Shown here piece by piece: positions 12,021-22,988 of a DNA stretch of 64,000 nucleotides; positions within the stretch are counted from its first letter, which is position 1; every line of letters starts with the position of its first letter. The notes beneath the pieces are model-generated. The model worked only from the letters and a program-made list of their open reading frames with translations, had not been told where the DNA came from and did no database searches. Position numbers and translations under genes: made by a program. This DNA is from Rosa chinensis. Its lineage: Eukaryota > Streptophyta > Magnoliopsida > Rosales > Rosaceae. The stretch is taken from NCBI RefSeq assembly GCF_002994745.2, contig NC_037091.1:13454501-13518500 (forward strand), in the 5' to 3' direction.

Positions 12021-12845
12021 TTAGGCATTTTGACAAGGTCAAGCCTTCAAGCACCCCCATGATCGTTCGTAGTCTTGATCCTAAAAAGGATCCTTTTCAT
12101 CTGAAGGATGCTGACGAAGATGTGCTAGAGGCAGAAATGTCTTACATGAGTACAATAGGCGCATTATTGTACTTAACTGAATGCACAAAATCGGACATCT
12201 CATTTGCAATGAACTTGTTAGCTAAGGTATAACTCTGCGCCAACGCAACACCATTGGATTGGTGGAAAAAGATATCCTTCAGCACTTGAGATGTACGATT
12301 GATATGGGTTTGTTATATCCCTACAGAAAGATGATGGATTCGGACCCATCATACACCAGGAACGCCGCCAACACTAGCCTGCATCCTCTATCCCCATCCT
12401 AAAATGACATAAGTGTTTTGGAAGGTTTTGATGATGTTAGGTATCTCTCTGACCCACACAAAAGTCATTCCCAAACTGATTAAGTGTTCACCATGGGTAA
12501 AGACCGTGATATCTTAGAGGTCTACAGAACAGAGCCTAGTCGCTATATCTTTGAACAATGCAGAGATTATTGCTCTTCACGAAGTGGTTCTTGAATGTAT
12601 ATAGATTGGATACATAATTACGCATGTTCGAACAATTATGGTTTCAAGTCTACCACAGATGAGCCTACGAGCATTTAGGATAATGCTGCTTGTTTTAAAC
12701 AAATGAAGCAAGGCTACATCAAAAGCCACAACACCAAGCATAATCAGCAACAACAAACTCTCCTCAAGATCAAAGAGAACTAGGTTCAATCTGAGGACAG
12801 TATGGCAGACTTGCTCACTAAGTCATTGCCTAAATTTCACTTTCG
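12021..12845 (+). pseudogene. copia-1 RT thumb and RNase H remnant
   Basis: Starts with the conserved connection PSSTPMIVRSLDPKKDPF (12017-12232 frame) and the ALLYLTECTKSDISFAMNLLAK motif that precedes RNase H in copia. Downstream, short pieces of RNase H (ADLLTKSLPKF near 12800-12840) are recognisable in other frames. Stops and frameshifts throughout. Confidence 0.75.
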
Positions 12846-13076
12846 AGGAACATGTTGGTAGCATCATTTGCGGAAGTTATCCGAACTCCCATGACCGTAG
12901 TCATCAAGGGGAGATGCAGACATCAGGGGGAGATGTCTACATGTATGGTCTCGAAACGTGAAGGGTGTGTTATGCTCTTTTCCCCTTCGACCGAGGTTAT
13001 TTTTGTCCCATAGGGTTTTTGTTACTTGGCAAGGTTTTAAATGAGGCAACAAAAGGAGCACCACATTTGGGCGACA

Positions 13077-13086
13077 CAAAGGGGAG
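13077..13086 (+). other. Polypurine tract of copia-1
   Basis: CAAAGGGGAG immediately precedes the 3' LTR, the usual primer site for second-strand synthesis. Confidence 0.75.
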
Positions 13087-13323
13087 TGTTCGAGTAAATT
13101 CAGAATATGTGTCTGGCCTAAACTCTAGGTTACTTGACCTAGTGGTAATAGTGTTTTAATTATAGATAATCTCAGAGAATATCTTAGAGATATCCATTCA
13201 TTGTATGATTATCTTTCCTTGTACGATTCAGATTCTATGCATTGTAATCCTCTATAGAAAGAGACCCCTATTATCAATGAGAATACACTGCGATTTTCTC
13301 TCAAATATCGATTCCCTAAAACA
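13087..13323 (+). repeat. 3' LTR of copia-1
   Basis: 237 bp, same TGTTC start and AAAACA end as the 5' copy. It has an extra 5 bp at about 13181-13185 and scattered substitutions. Confidence 0.9.
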
Positions 13324-13390
13324 ATCTTGATATATATAGATGTCTCTTTTGAATTCAATCATGACATAATAATATAAATTAAAGAAACCT

Positions 13391-13605
13391 TGTTAAAGTA
13401 AAATGACAATTGGAATTGGTCTACTCATTTCATTTCATAGTCCCTTTATATAGGGAGAGAATTACAACAGAAATATCAATTACAATGATGACATTAACTA
13501 CTTATTGGTCCTTGATCCATGCTGATTGATGGTGATTGCTAATTACTTGATTCCCTCTCTGTCAATCACTTTGACGAAGGCACATAATGCGTTTTTCCTT
13601 TAACA
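13391..13605 (-). repeat. 3' LTR of copia-2
   Basis: Written on the plus strand it begins TGTTAAAG and ends CTTTAACA, so the element-sense LTR also has an 8-bp inverted terminus. 215 bp long. The polypurine tract lies immediately beyond it. Confidence 0.88.
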
Positions 13606-13620
13606 CTCCTCCTTGTGCCA
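13606..13620 (-). other. Polypurine tract of copia-2
   Basis: On the minus strand CTTGGCACAAGGAGGAG ends at the LTR start, the expected position for the plus-strand DNA primer. Confidence 0.7.
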
Positions 13621-13927
13621 AGTCAAAGATGAAATGGTGCATGAGTTGTTGTCTCACTAAAAACCTTGCCAAGTAACAATAAAAACCCTGTGGGACAAAA
13701 AATACACCTTGGTCGAAGGAAAAGAGCACAACGCACCTTTTACATTTGAGGATGACATGTGTGGGTTAGACTCCCCCTAACGTCTACACCTCCCCCTGAT
13801 CCTTACATTAATCAAGGGAGCTTGGAAAGTCTTCACATTCCTATGCTATTCACATGTTTCTCTAATATGGCCTTAGGTAATGATTTGGTGAACAAATCTG
13901 CCATATTCTCCTCAGACCTTACTTGAT

Positions 13928-14696
13928 TCACTTGAATCTTGAGGAAGACCAGTTGTTGCTGATTATAGAAAACTTTAGTGATATGTGTTTTGTATTATCA
14001 CTCATGATATGCCCTAGCTTCCTCTGTTCGATGCAAGCTTCATTATCTTTATTAATGCAAGTAGGCTCTTCAGTGGTAGAACTCAAACCACTACTCCCTC
14101 GAATATGTGTGATGATAGCTCTTAACCATACACACTCACGAACCGCCTCATATAGAGTAATGATCTCTAAGTGGTTCGAGGAGGTAGCCACAAGAGTTTG
14201 CTTGGTTGATCTCCAAGATATCACCGTGTTCCCAATGGTAGATACATAACCAGTTTGGGAACGATCTTTATGTGGGCCAGAGAGGTACCCAGCATCAGCA
14301 AAACCAACCAAAACTTTATTTGGTGTTTCGATGTAGTGAGTGGCGCTTTCACCATCAACATTTCCTTTAGGGATTGCAGTTCCATATGCGGTCCCTCTTG
14401 TCTCTCTATAGGGAAAGAACAGTCCCAAGTCAATGGTTCCTTTTAGGTATCGAAAATGTTCTTGATACTATTCCAGTGACGCTGCGTTGGCGCTGAGCTA
14501 AATCTAACAAGTTCATTAAGAATGCAATGTCTGGTCGAGTACATTGGGCTAAGTACAATAATGCGCCTATTGCACTTAGATAGCGAATTTCAGCTCCCAA
14601 CATCTCTTCGTCATCTTCCTTTGGATGAAATGGATCTTTCCTTGCATCCAAACTTTGACCGATCATGGGAGTGCTAGCAGGATGCGCTTTGTCCAT
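13928..14696 (-). pseudogene. copia-2 RNase H remnant
   Basis: Two overlapping frames (14430-14696 and 13928-14428) encode the end of RT and the RNase H. They show ALLYLAQCTRPDIAFLMNLL, then FADAGYLSGPHKDRSQTGY with the first acidic residue, ISWRSTKQTLVATSSNHLE, and LREV-type sequence with CVWLRAIITHIRG. The enzyme would degrade the RNA strand during reverse transcription. A frameshift near 14430 and the loss of the expected Glu in SSNHLEIITLYEA-type context make it defective. Confidence 0.85.
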
Positions 14697-14782
14697 GTTA
14701 AATTGCCTGACTTTTGGACATATGCTGACTGGTGGATTAGTATTCCATAAACTTGGTGTTCGAGTTCAAGGCCTAGACAGAA

Positions 14783-15545
14783 TCAAGTTTTCCCAAGATC
14801 CTTCATCTCAAATTCTGATTTCAAGTAGCCCGCGGTTTCTCTTCTTTCATCAAGAGTACCTATTATGTTCATATCATCGACATATGCTGCTACAATTGCA
14901 AATCCGGAACTTGTTTTCCTTATGAATACACAGGGGCCTAATTCATCGTTCTTATATCCCTTCCCAATCAAGTAGTCACTTAGACGGGTATACCACATCC
15001 GCCCGGATTGTTTCAATCCGTAAAGTGAGCATTTCAACCTAATTGCAAATGCACTCCATGGTTTAGAGTCACTTGACTTGGGTAATGTAAGGCCATCAGG
15101 CACTTTCATATATATCTCTGAATCTAGATCCCCACAGAGATATGCAGTAACCACATCTATGAGCTGCATTTCCAGTCCTTTGGAAACTACTAAGCTAACT
15201 AAGGAGCGGAACGTTATAACGTCCACTTTTGGGAGAGAATGTCTCCTCGTAGTCAATTCCAGGGCGTTGTGAGAAACCTTGTGCCACAAGGCGAGCCTTA
15301 TACCTTAGGATTTCATTCTTCTCATTACGCTTTCTAACAAAGGTCCATTTATGTCCTATAGGCTTTACACTTGGTGGGGTTAGCACTACCGGATCAAATA
15401 CCTGTCTCTTTGTCAAAGAATCTAATTCTGCCTGGATTGCTTCTTTCCATTTAGGCCAATCTGCTCTTTGTTGACATTTTGCAACAGAGCGTGGTTCGAT
15501 ATCATCGTGCTCTATGATTCCTTGAGCAACAATATATATCATCAA
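14783..15545 (-). pseudogene. copia-2 reverse transcriptase remnant
   Basis: Two open stretches joined by a frameshift near 15240. The first has [15 protein letters not shown] and [19 protein letters not shown]. The second runs through VDVVTAYLCGDLDSEIYMKVP-type sequence, CSLYGLKQSGRMWYTRL and the intact catalytic motif AAYVDDMNIIGT (about 14862-14897), then FEMKDLGKT. The active site is preserved but the frame is not, so this copy makes no full enzyme. The family is certain; the short plus-strand ORFs here are shadows. Confidence 0.9.
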
Positions 15546-16269
15546 TGTGTATGGAAGATCTTTCTATCAACTCATACGCATTCTCATAATCCTCTGAGAT
15601 TTCTTTGTTCTCTGGAATCATTTTTAACATCGGAGCGTTCTCTAGTATTGATTCATGGACATAACTATAATCAGAGACAATCTCATGAGAGGGATTCTAT
15701 ACATTGATGATTGGTTTGTGCCTTACTCGTCTTCTTCTTCCTTGGGTGAGTGTCAATCGAACCAAGTGACCTCCACCTCTTCCTTGGGGAGCCACGACCT
15801 CAACCACACCTCCACTAAGTGTTGTTGCAGTGCCTCTATCTGCGGCACCGTGCCCCTTGTTGGAGACTTCTAACCTTGCAGGCACATTTGCAGCCAGTAT
15901 ATGTGATCTCGTTACTTTTGCGATATCAGTAAACGCATCAGGCATCGAATCTGCTACATTCTGAAGATCGATTATTCTTTTCACTTCACTTTCACTTTGT
16001 GAAGTGCGGGGATCAAAATGAGACAGAGTGAGGACAAACCACGACAATTCCTGTTGTTCCCTTGGAAAATCCTTTTTCCTATTTCCCCTTAACAATGGGA
16101 AGACTGTCTCATCAAAGTGACAGTCCACAAATTTAGCGGTAAAGAAATCGCCTGTCAAGATTTCCAAATAGCGGATAATTGTCGGGGATTTGTATCCAAC
16201 ATAAATACTTAATCGTCTCTAAGGACCCATTTTGGTGCGCTGTGGGGGCGCAATAGGCACATATACTGC

Positions 16270-16755
16270 TCAACCAAATATGCGTAAGTGTGAAATGTCA
16301 GGCTCATATCCAGTTACCAACTGGTACGCAGAAAATGGTTGGCTAGCTGTGGGTCTGAAACGAATAAGTAAAGTTGTGTGCAATATTGCATAACCCCAGG
16401 TAGATATAGGCAGGTTGGTGCACATAACCAATGCCCTAGCCACCATCTGTAGCCTTTTGATGGTGGCTTCTGCAAGACCGTTTTGTGTATGTACATGGGG
16501 TACAGGATGCTCTACATTGATCCCAATAGGCATGCAATATTCATCAAATGCTTTTGATGTAAACTCTCCAGCGTTATCAAGCCTTATAGACTTGATAGGG
16601 TTATGAGGGTGGTGAGCCCTTAAACGTATAATCCGTGCTAGGAGTTTTGAAACATTTCTTGTGGACAATAAAGCAACATGTGACCAGTGTGTCGAAGTAT
16701 CCACCAGAACCATAAAGTACTTAAAATGGTCTGCATTCTGGATGGATGGGTCCAC
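16270..16755 (-). pseudogene. copia-2 integrase core
   Basis: A 161-residue open stretch covering the DDE core: first Asp in VLVDTSTHWSHV, second in IRLDNAGEFTSKAF, and the Glu in TQNGLAEATIKRLQ. It ends in the conserved FRPTASQPFSAYQLVTGYEP and HLRIFG. All three catalytic residues remain, but a stop lies just upstream (about 16756-16770) and the sequence downstream is frameshifted. Confidence 0.9.
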
Positions 16756-16942
16756 AGATATCTCCTTGTATCCTTTGTAAGAATGGAATGTTTTATTTTA
16801 TATCTTTAGCATAGGAAGGTCTCGATCCTGTTTTTGCTAAAGAGCAGGCTTTGCAAAACGAGTGATGTGCCTTTGAAATAGTCAATGAGGCATAATGGGA
16901 GAGTGGTAGTGCTTCTGGTACTTCAGAAGGCAGTGACTGCAT

Positions 16943-17308
16943 TTAAGCAGTACTAGAACCGACATCGTGCAGTGTGAAGGATTTTTGTCCCATTTTATTT
17001 TTCACTCGAAAGAAGGGATGTCCATATGAGTTCGTTAAAATACGGATCATCATGTCACGACGGGGGTGCCCTAGGCTGTCATGCCAAAGCATGTATGAGT
17101 AAGTGTCCCACATTTCACTATTAGTGACAATATAGGATTCAATGATCTGAATCGTAGTGAGGTACAGTCCACTAGATTGACTCATAAGTTTCTCTAAAAT
17201 GCGTTTCCTTCCACATTCATTAGAGGTAATATAAATGTATTCAGTTCCATTCTCACAGTGTGTTTTTACATGATAACCGTTGGCACGAATATCTTTGAAA
17301 CTTAACAA
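16943..17308 (-). pseudogene. copia-2 GAG-pre-integrase domain
   Basis: Open frame with HVKTHCENGTEYIYI, SSGLYLTTIQIIESY and the zinc-finger block YMLWHDSLGHPRRDMMIRIL, ending in GHPFFR. This small domain sits between protease and integrase in copia polyproteins. Confidence 0.85.
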
Positions 17309-17683
17309 GGTTCGATTAGCTCTTGGTGCATACAGAGCGTCTCTGACTTTAAATATATCTCAGATTCTTTAGAGTATTTCTATTTTAGTAGAATGATAAT
17401 CTTTTCATTCTAATAATAATTTTTTCTCTAGATGTATTGCTTTACATCTTTATATTGCAATTTCGAACCATGTAAACATGTGTAGTAAATAAATTTGAAT
17501 AAATTCAGTGCTTGAGAATAAAATTCAAAATTTATTAATGAGCCAACGATAATCAAATCAAGGTCTTGTTCTAATTCATCAAACCATTATTGAAATAAAC
17601 TTTAAGACCAAGTAATAGTCTAATTAAAAATGAGGCATTATGCCTTCACAACTGTTTTAGGAAAATAAAGTAAATAAAACAGA
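17309..17683 (-). other. AT-rich filler where the copia-2 protease should be
   Basis: This segment separates Gag from GAG-pre-integrase and is the expected place of the aspartic protease. It is AT-rich in all frames, with no DSG/DTG motif, and looks unlike the flanking coding sequence. Protease sequence appears to have been deleted or replaced. Confidence 0.55.
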
Positions 17684-18733
17684 TCAGTCAAAAGCTGGGG
17701 CATCGGTTGACTGAGCAAGTTCCTTGTTGCCATTAAAGTCTGCAATTGTGAGGTTGACGTCTGGGTCATGGCCTCCTTCTTCCATATAGTGAGCCTCTTG
17801 TTCTTTAGACTCCCTATATCTCTTGTAATTGGCTGCTACTCTGTTGCTTGCTTGGTAGTTCTTGTACCAATGCCCAATGACTCCACACCTATAGCATAGT
17901 TCATTGCCAACTCTATTATGTTTGACTGAAGGGTTCTTAGGTGCCTTTTGCACCTTGTTTTCATGACCACTAGGGCCAGCACCACCATCTCTGCTCCATA
18001 CATTGGGAGGGCCTCCACGGCCCATATCACGACCCCCATGTCTATTGCCAAGGGGGGAGGGATCAGCACGTCCAACCCCCTTTGCATTGGGGTTCGTTCC
18101 ACCTTTCACTTTGCCATAATTAGCCTCAGGAATTTTCTTTGTCCCAACAGGCCTGGCATTGTTGTTCAAAAGAACCTCATTATACCTCTCAGCCACTTGC
18201 AGTAGGTTGATCAGCTTGTTGAAGGTTGTGATTCTTTTGTTATCATACTCCAGCCTATACTGGTTCGCTAGTATAATTGTTGAAGTAGGAAAAGTGAAAA
18301 GAGTCTTCTAGATCATATCATCTTCTGTGAGTTCCTTTCCACATAAATTTAGACGTGCTTTTAGGCGCAACATATCCTTATTGAAGTCATTTACCCTTTT
18401 ATAGTCAAGCAGGCGGATTTCATTCCACTGAACGGTCAGTTCTGGGAGCAATATGTCATGAATGTTTCCAAAACGTCCCTTAAGGGCATCCCACAGTTCT
18501 TTGGGTGTCTTCAACTGAAGTTATTACCAGCGGAGGCTAGGATCAATATGTCGCCTCAGAAACATTAAGGCATTTGCTTTCACCTTGTCAGACAGTCCAT
18601 TGTCTTTGGGGTCGGTAATGGTGGCAGTGTAATCTCTTGCCACAAAGGCAGTTTCTACATCGAAAACCCAACGGTGGTACTCAAGTCCATCTGAGTCCAA
18701 AATGTCAAATTCAGGTCGAGTTGGATCAGCCAT
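17684..18733 (-). pseudogene. copia-2 gag
   Basis: Minus-strand Gag in three nearly contiguous open stretches. From Met at 18733: MADPTRPEFDILDSDGLEYH and a WVFDVE block, a stop near 18524. Then TPKELWDALKGRFGN and a KARLNLCGKEL block, a stop near 18308. Then a Gly/Arg/Asn-rich linker and a CCHC knuckle CYRCGVIGHWYKNY (about 17860-17901) whose last Cys is replaced by Tyr. The C-terminus is acidic and ends in DAPAFD. Only two in-frame stops separate it from an intact Gag; the knuckle substitution would weaken RNA packaging even without them. Confidence 0.88.
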
Positions 18734-20326
18734 CTACATAAACAAGAGAGAAGAAATAAATTAAGTAGTCATAAATACATCCACGTGAATTATTTTCCAA
18801 ACGTATGAATTAGATTTCAAGACCAAGATTCGTAATGGTCACATTTTTTTTTTCCAATGCTATGTGAAAATACTTTATCACAGTAAGTGTGTGTGTGCGT
18901 ATAATGCGCATGAATTTTCATTATCATGGCAAAACGCAATTTTTGTATATTGCATTCTAAAAATAGCCATAGCATATTTAATAATAAATCATAGCAAATA
19001 AAGGCATGCATAGGAAAATTATATAAGCGTAAATAAAATAAAACATGCTAGAAATTGCATAAATCACAAAATATATATGGCATGATAAAAAAATATAAGC
19101 AATAACATAATGAAAATGCATGTGTACGCATAATTATAAAGCATAAATGAAAATCACAGAACATGCTTGAAATTTTACTAAACAGTAAAAATATATAAAT
19201 CATGCTTAAAGATAATCATATAAAACATAAATGACAAAGCATGCTTAAAATGATTAATATAATCTAACTAAACATGCTCGAAAAATTTATAATAAAAGCA
19301 TAAATAATAAAATATATAGCATGCTCAAGAAAATAAATAATGAGAATCTACCATAGTATGAAATTAAATAAATTAAAGAGAACATACTTGGTTTCGAAAA
19401 AATAAAACAATCCTAGCGCACGTGCGTGTTGATGCAGGCGTGCGTAGCGATGTTTTTGGGCTTATGAAACTAGGCCGCTTCCTCTCCCTTTTCAGCAGTG
19501 GGCTTTGATCTTTTTTTTTTTTTTCGGGGCCTGGTCTTTTCTTTGGGCCTTCTCTTTTGCTTTTCTTTTCTTTTTCTGTTTTTTTTTTTTTTTGCTCCTG
19601 CAAGGCTTGCTTTTTTTTTTTTTTTTTATTTGTACCGGGTGTATACTTTGGCCCTTCTCTTTCTTTTTTTTTCCTTCTTCCTCTCTTTTTCTCTCTTCCT
19701 CCTCCGCCTCCTCTTCTTTCTTCTGGTTTTCTGGTGTGGAGGCAACAATGTGCTAGGCAAGAGGCTGGCGGGGCTCGAGCCCTATCTGTTGCAAGGGGGC
19801 GGGGCGCGGGGGCTAGGTTGTAACGTCGGTGCAGGTGGATTAGGCTACTGCTGCAAGGGTGCTGGGTTGCTGCTGCAGGCGGTTGAGCAGACGCTGATGG
19901 GGAAGGCTGCGCAGGTGGTTGAGCAGTCGCTGATGGGGAGGGCTGCGCAGGTGTGCGGTAGGTGGGGCTCCAGTGTGGGCTATGATGGCGCGGTGGAGGA
20001 TCAAGGTGGGGGCGCCAAGACGCAGGTCGGCGGGGATGCGAGGCTGGCCGCGCCGCTGCTGGGATCTCACACACGGGCCTGTCGTTGCAGGTGGCTTGGG
20101 CTACGCAGGCGGGTTGTGAGGTTGGGTTGCAGATCGGGGCGGCACTGGAGGCCCGTGTACTGGGCTAGGCACTGTGGTGCTTGGCCGGAGAGACAGAGAT
20201 GAGGCCGGTCTATGGTTTAGGGAAATTTTTTTTCTTGGTGGCGGCAGAAAAAGATAAAAAAATTTTCTCTAGGGTTTAAGGGTTTTTTTTTCTTTTGGCT
20301 TATTTGCTCTGAGCGTGCTGATAACG
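18734..20326 (-). other. copia-2 untranslated leader with purine tracts and a 36-bp direct repeat
   Basis: 18734-19400 is AT-rich. 19500-19730 is a pyrimidine tract on the plus strand (purine-rich in element sense). 19740-20220 is GC-rich and contains a 36-bp unit twice in tandem (19882-19917 and 19918-19953, beginning GTTGAGCAG). Long ORFs across these tracts are compositional. At 20299-20326 the element-sense sequence next to the LTR reads CGTTATCAGCACGCTC, the likely primer-binding region. Confidence 0.65.
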
Positions 20327-20488
20327 TGTTAAAGTAAAATGACAATTGGAATTGGTCTACTCATTTCATTTCATAGTCCCTTTACATAGGGAGAGAATTA
20401 CAACGGAAATATCAATTACAATGATGACATTAACTACTGATTGGTCCTTGATCCATGTTGATTGATGGTGATTGCTAATTACTTGATT
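20327..20488 (-). repeat. Truncated 5' LTR of copia-2
   Basis: Matches 13391-13552 with about four substitutions, then stops matching at 20488. The outer end, present in the 3' LTR (13553-13605), is absent. Confidence 0.88.
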
Positions 20489-20709
20489 TCCTAATTTTCA
20501 TAATATAGTTAATGCTCCATGGCTTACTCTAACTAATATTGGTAATGATATTGAGAGTTTTGTGGGAAAATTAAGTAAACTATTTTCAAGCTTTAGCTCG
20601 TAATTCGAATTATACTGTCTTTGGTAATTTGTTTCAGCGTATGAAAGATTTACATTCACAATTTCAGACTCTTCAATCTTCTTTTTTACTTTCTTCATAT
20701 TAGTTTCAG

Positions 20710-21579
20710 CACGAAGCTTTTCAAGTTGCAGAGATTGATGATCATTCACTTTGGGGGAACGATGACGCCTCTTCAGACCTTATATATGTTCCTTCTGCAG
20801 CGGAACTTGAGGCTTACGCTTTACCCACGAAAGGAAAATCCAATGCAAAGAATGACTCACAGCAAATTGACCCTACAGGTACAATTCTGAACTCTTATGT
20901 ATTTTCATTGCACTTTAAGCCCCCTTTTTTTTAACTAATGATATATGTACAGGTCCACTTACCAAGGTGCATCCTCCTAAACCTCTGAACACCATAGCCT
21001 TTTCTGAGGCCTCTCTTGGTAGAGCTGCTATTATAGATGCCAGCCAAAGACTTCGTGATATTAGTCAACAAGCTGCTACTGCAGTTTGTGAACAAATTGA
21101 AGATATGATAATGAAGCACTCCTCAAAGACCATTCTTTCTAGCAAGGGGGAACTTGACAAGCCGATAGCTGAGCTTAGCCATTATGGGATTGATCCTTCA
21201 TTCGTAAGGGGAAAAGTTGAAGGATTGTTGACTAGTGCTGACCAATACAACTTGGCACGACTTTCTTGTTCACGCAAGGCTACTCCAGGCACACGTAATC
21301 AACGTCTGGCTGACACAGAGTTAGAAATTGCGAAGGTCACTTCAATTCGTCAAGCTAACTCTGATCATCGTCAATCTGCACTCAAGTCTTTGGAGAAATT
21401 AAAGGAGGAGCAGCGAAAATTGGAGCAAACAGTGACTTTACTATTTACTAGACGAGAGACTTCTACTATAGGAGAAGAAGCTTGTCGACCTAGAAAAAGA
21501 GAAGACTCAAATCCAAGAGACCCCCGAGGTGACCACTACAGAGCTTGAGATGACAAAATCATTGCGAGATATTTTTTAG
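20710..21579 (+). pseudogene. Antisense gene in gypsy-A: spliced 3' part encoding a coiled-coil protein
   Basis: Runs opposite to the element's pol. An exon (20710-20878, after an AG at 20708-20709) encodes HEAFQVAEIDDHSLWG and onward to QQIDPT. A 74-nt intron with GT...AG ends (20879-20952) follows. The next exon keeps phase (Gly codon split G/GT) and encodes PLTKVHPPKPLN, AIIDASQRLRDISQQA and a Glu/Lys/Leu-rich helix. A frameshift near 21470 is indicated because another frame continues EKKLVDLEKEKTQIQE to a stop at 21577-21579. The 5' exons are lost at the copia-2 junction. Such antisense ORFs between pol and 3' LTR are known in Tat/Ogre elements; a plant-mobile-domain protein is my best guess, unproved. 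Confidence 0.6.
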
Positions 21580-21951
21580 AACCACCGCAATAGCTTCAAG
21601 GGTTTGACTTGGGTGTGAAGTGCTGTTCTCCATTTGTAACTTATGATGATTTTTTTGTTCATTTTCCTTTATCATGTGTAATAAGTCAAACTTTGGCTAT
21701 CATAACTTATTATAAAAAATAAGTACTTTTCTACTTATTTACTTCTTGAATAGTAAACAAACCCTTTATTTTTATTTGATTTGACTGAACTTGAGATTGT
21801 TATTCCCAAGCTACCTACGTATCCTTCCAATGAAGGGATCAAGTCATCACGTAGTTCAAGGGTTTATGGATGAAGTGAATTTTTTTTTTTTATGTGTGTG
21901 TGCCATGTGCAGTTTAGACTCATGCTGGCTAGGAGCATCTTCTTACTTTCT
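21580..21951. other. Spacer between antisense gene and integrase end in gypsy-A
   Basis: AT-rich sequence that should hold the 3' ends of both the sense pol transcript and the convergent antisense transcript. No further coding signal. Confidence 0.4.
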
Positions 21952-22985
21952 TCAAGCGTAGTACCTCTTCAGGAACTTTCCATTTATGGGGCCAATCCTC
22001 AGGCCATCTTCAGCCACAATTTTGTAAGCTCCATTGGTGTAGACTTCGCGAACTACATAAGGTCCATCCCACTTTGACTGAAACTTAGGACCAGTCTTGT
22101 GTGTCATGATGATAGGTCTACGCACGGCAAGCACTAGATCACCAACTTGAAAGGATCTAGGTCGAACCCCCTTGTTGAAAGCTCGTGACATTCGAGCTTG
22201 ATAGCATTCCAAGTGTTGTTGCGCGTCAAGTCTCTTTTCATCTAAGGCTTCCAACTCCTGAAGGAGTAACTTGACGTTCTTTTCATCAGTAAGTCCTTCT
22301 TGCAAAGCAATCCTCAGAGATGGAATTTGTTTCTCCAAGGGTAAGACAGCTTCAACACCATATACAAGGGAGTAAGGTGTAGCTTTCGTGGGAGTTCGAT
22401 ATGTCGTTCTATAGGCCCAGAGCGCCTCGCCCATTCTTTCATGCCAATCCCTTTTTGTTTTGCTGACAACTTTCTTCAAAATGTTACACAATGTCTTGTT
22501 GAATGCTTCAGCCAACCCATTTGCCGGGGCGTTGTACATAGAAGAAAAGTGTAACTTGAAGTGATATTTCTCACAGAGTTTCTCCATGGCACTATTGGAA
22601 AAGTACTTGGCATTGTCTGTGATGATGCAGCGAGGAACACCATATCGTTGAATGATATTCCCTTTGATGAATTCTACAACATTTTCTTTCTTTATTTCCT
22701 TAAGTGGTACCGCCTCTGCCCACTTTGAAAAGGAATCAGTAGCCGCTAGAATGTATGAGTGACTGGCGGAGGATTTCGGAGTTATGGGCCCAACAGCATC
22801 AACATCGAATGGGTAGGAAGCAATCATTGGATGCAATGGCTCTGGTGGTTGATGGATGAAGTTTGCATGAAACTGGCAAGCTTGACACCTTTGTGCATAC
22901 TCCATGCAATCTTTAACCATAGTGGGCCAATAGTAACCCTCTTCACTTGAAAATGGAGCTTAGGACCTGACTGGTGAGCTCTGCA
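21952..22985 (-). pseudogene. gypsy-A integrase
   Basis: A 322-residue open frame carries the gypsy integrase. The zinc-binding end has CMEYAQRCQACQ. The DDE core has the first Asp in PFDVDAVGPI, the second in CIITDNAKYF and the Glu in NGLAEAFNKT. The core ends in LWAYRTTYRTPTKATPYSLV, and the C-terminal domain has FQVGDLVLAVRR and WDGPYVVREV. The upstream His part of the zinc finger (about 22925-22985) is separated by a frameshift. The core motifs are intact; the fault is the broken junction to the rest of pol. Confidence 0.92.
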
Positions 22986-22988
22986 TAC

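Larger units (their letters stand above)
6879..13323 (+). mobile_element. Ty1/copia LTR retrotransposon, decayed (copia-1)
   Basis: Two LTRs (6879-7110 and 13087-13323) starting TGTTC and ending AAAACA flank a gag-pol remnant in the order gag, GAG-pre-integrase, integrase, reverse transcriptase, RNase H. Integrase before RT defines copia. The flanking 5-mers are GTCTT (6874-6878) and ATCTT (13324-13328), a target duplication with one mismatch. A polypurine tract, AAAGGGGAG, ends at 13086. By eye the LTRs differ at roughly 18 positions plus a 5-bp indel. No recognisable tRNA primer-binding site follows the 5' LTR. Every gene is interrupted, so the element is inactive. Confidence 0.93.
13391..20488 (-). 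mobile_element. Ty1/copia LTR retrotransposon, decayed and 5'-truncated (copia-2)
   Basis: Minus-strand element with its complete 3' LTR at 13391-13605 and a truncated 5' LTR at 20327-20488. Order on the minus strand: LTR, PBS-like site, purine-rich leader, gag, GAG-pre-integrase, integrase, RT, RNase H, polypurine tract, LTR. Over about 162 shared bases the LTRs differ at only about four positions, yet the genes contain several stops and the protease is absent. The last roughly 53 bp of the outer end of the 5' LTR are missing; at 20488/20489 it abuts the gypsy element's antisense gene. No target duplication can be seen. Confidence 0.92.

Noticed and set aside
19373..20202. ORFs of over 230 codons on both strands
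   Set aside because: Long frames over pyrimidine/purine tracts and GC-rich leader of copia-2; no domain and no place in the copia gene order.
22759..22950. Plus-strand ORFs across gypsy-A and minus-strand ORFs across gypsy-B pol
   Set aside because: Shadows of integrase, RT and gag frames; only the antisense genes outside pol show independent coding features.
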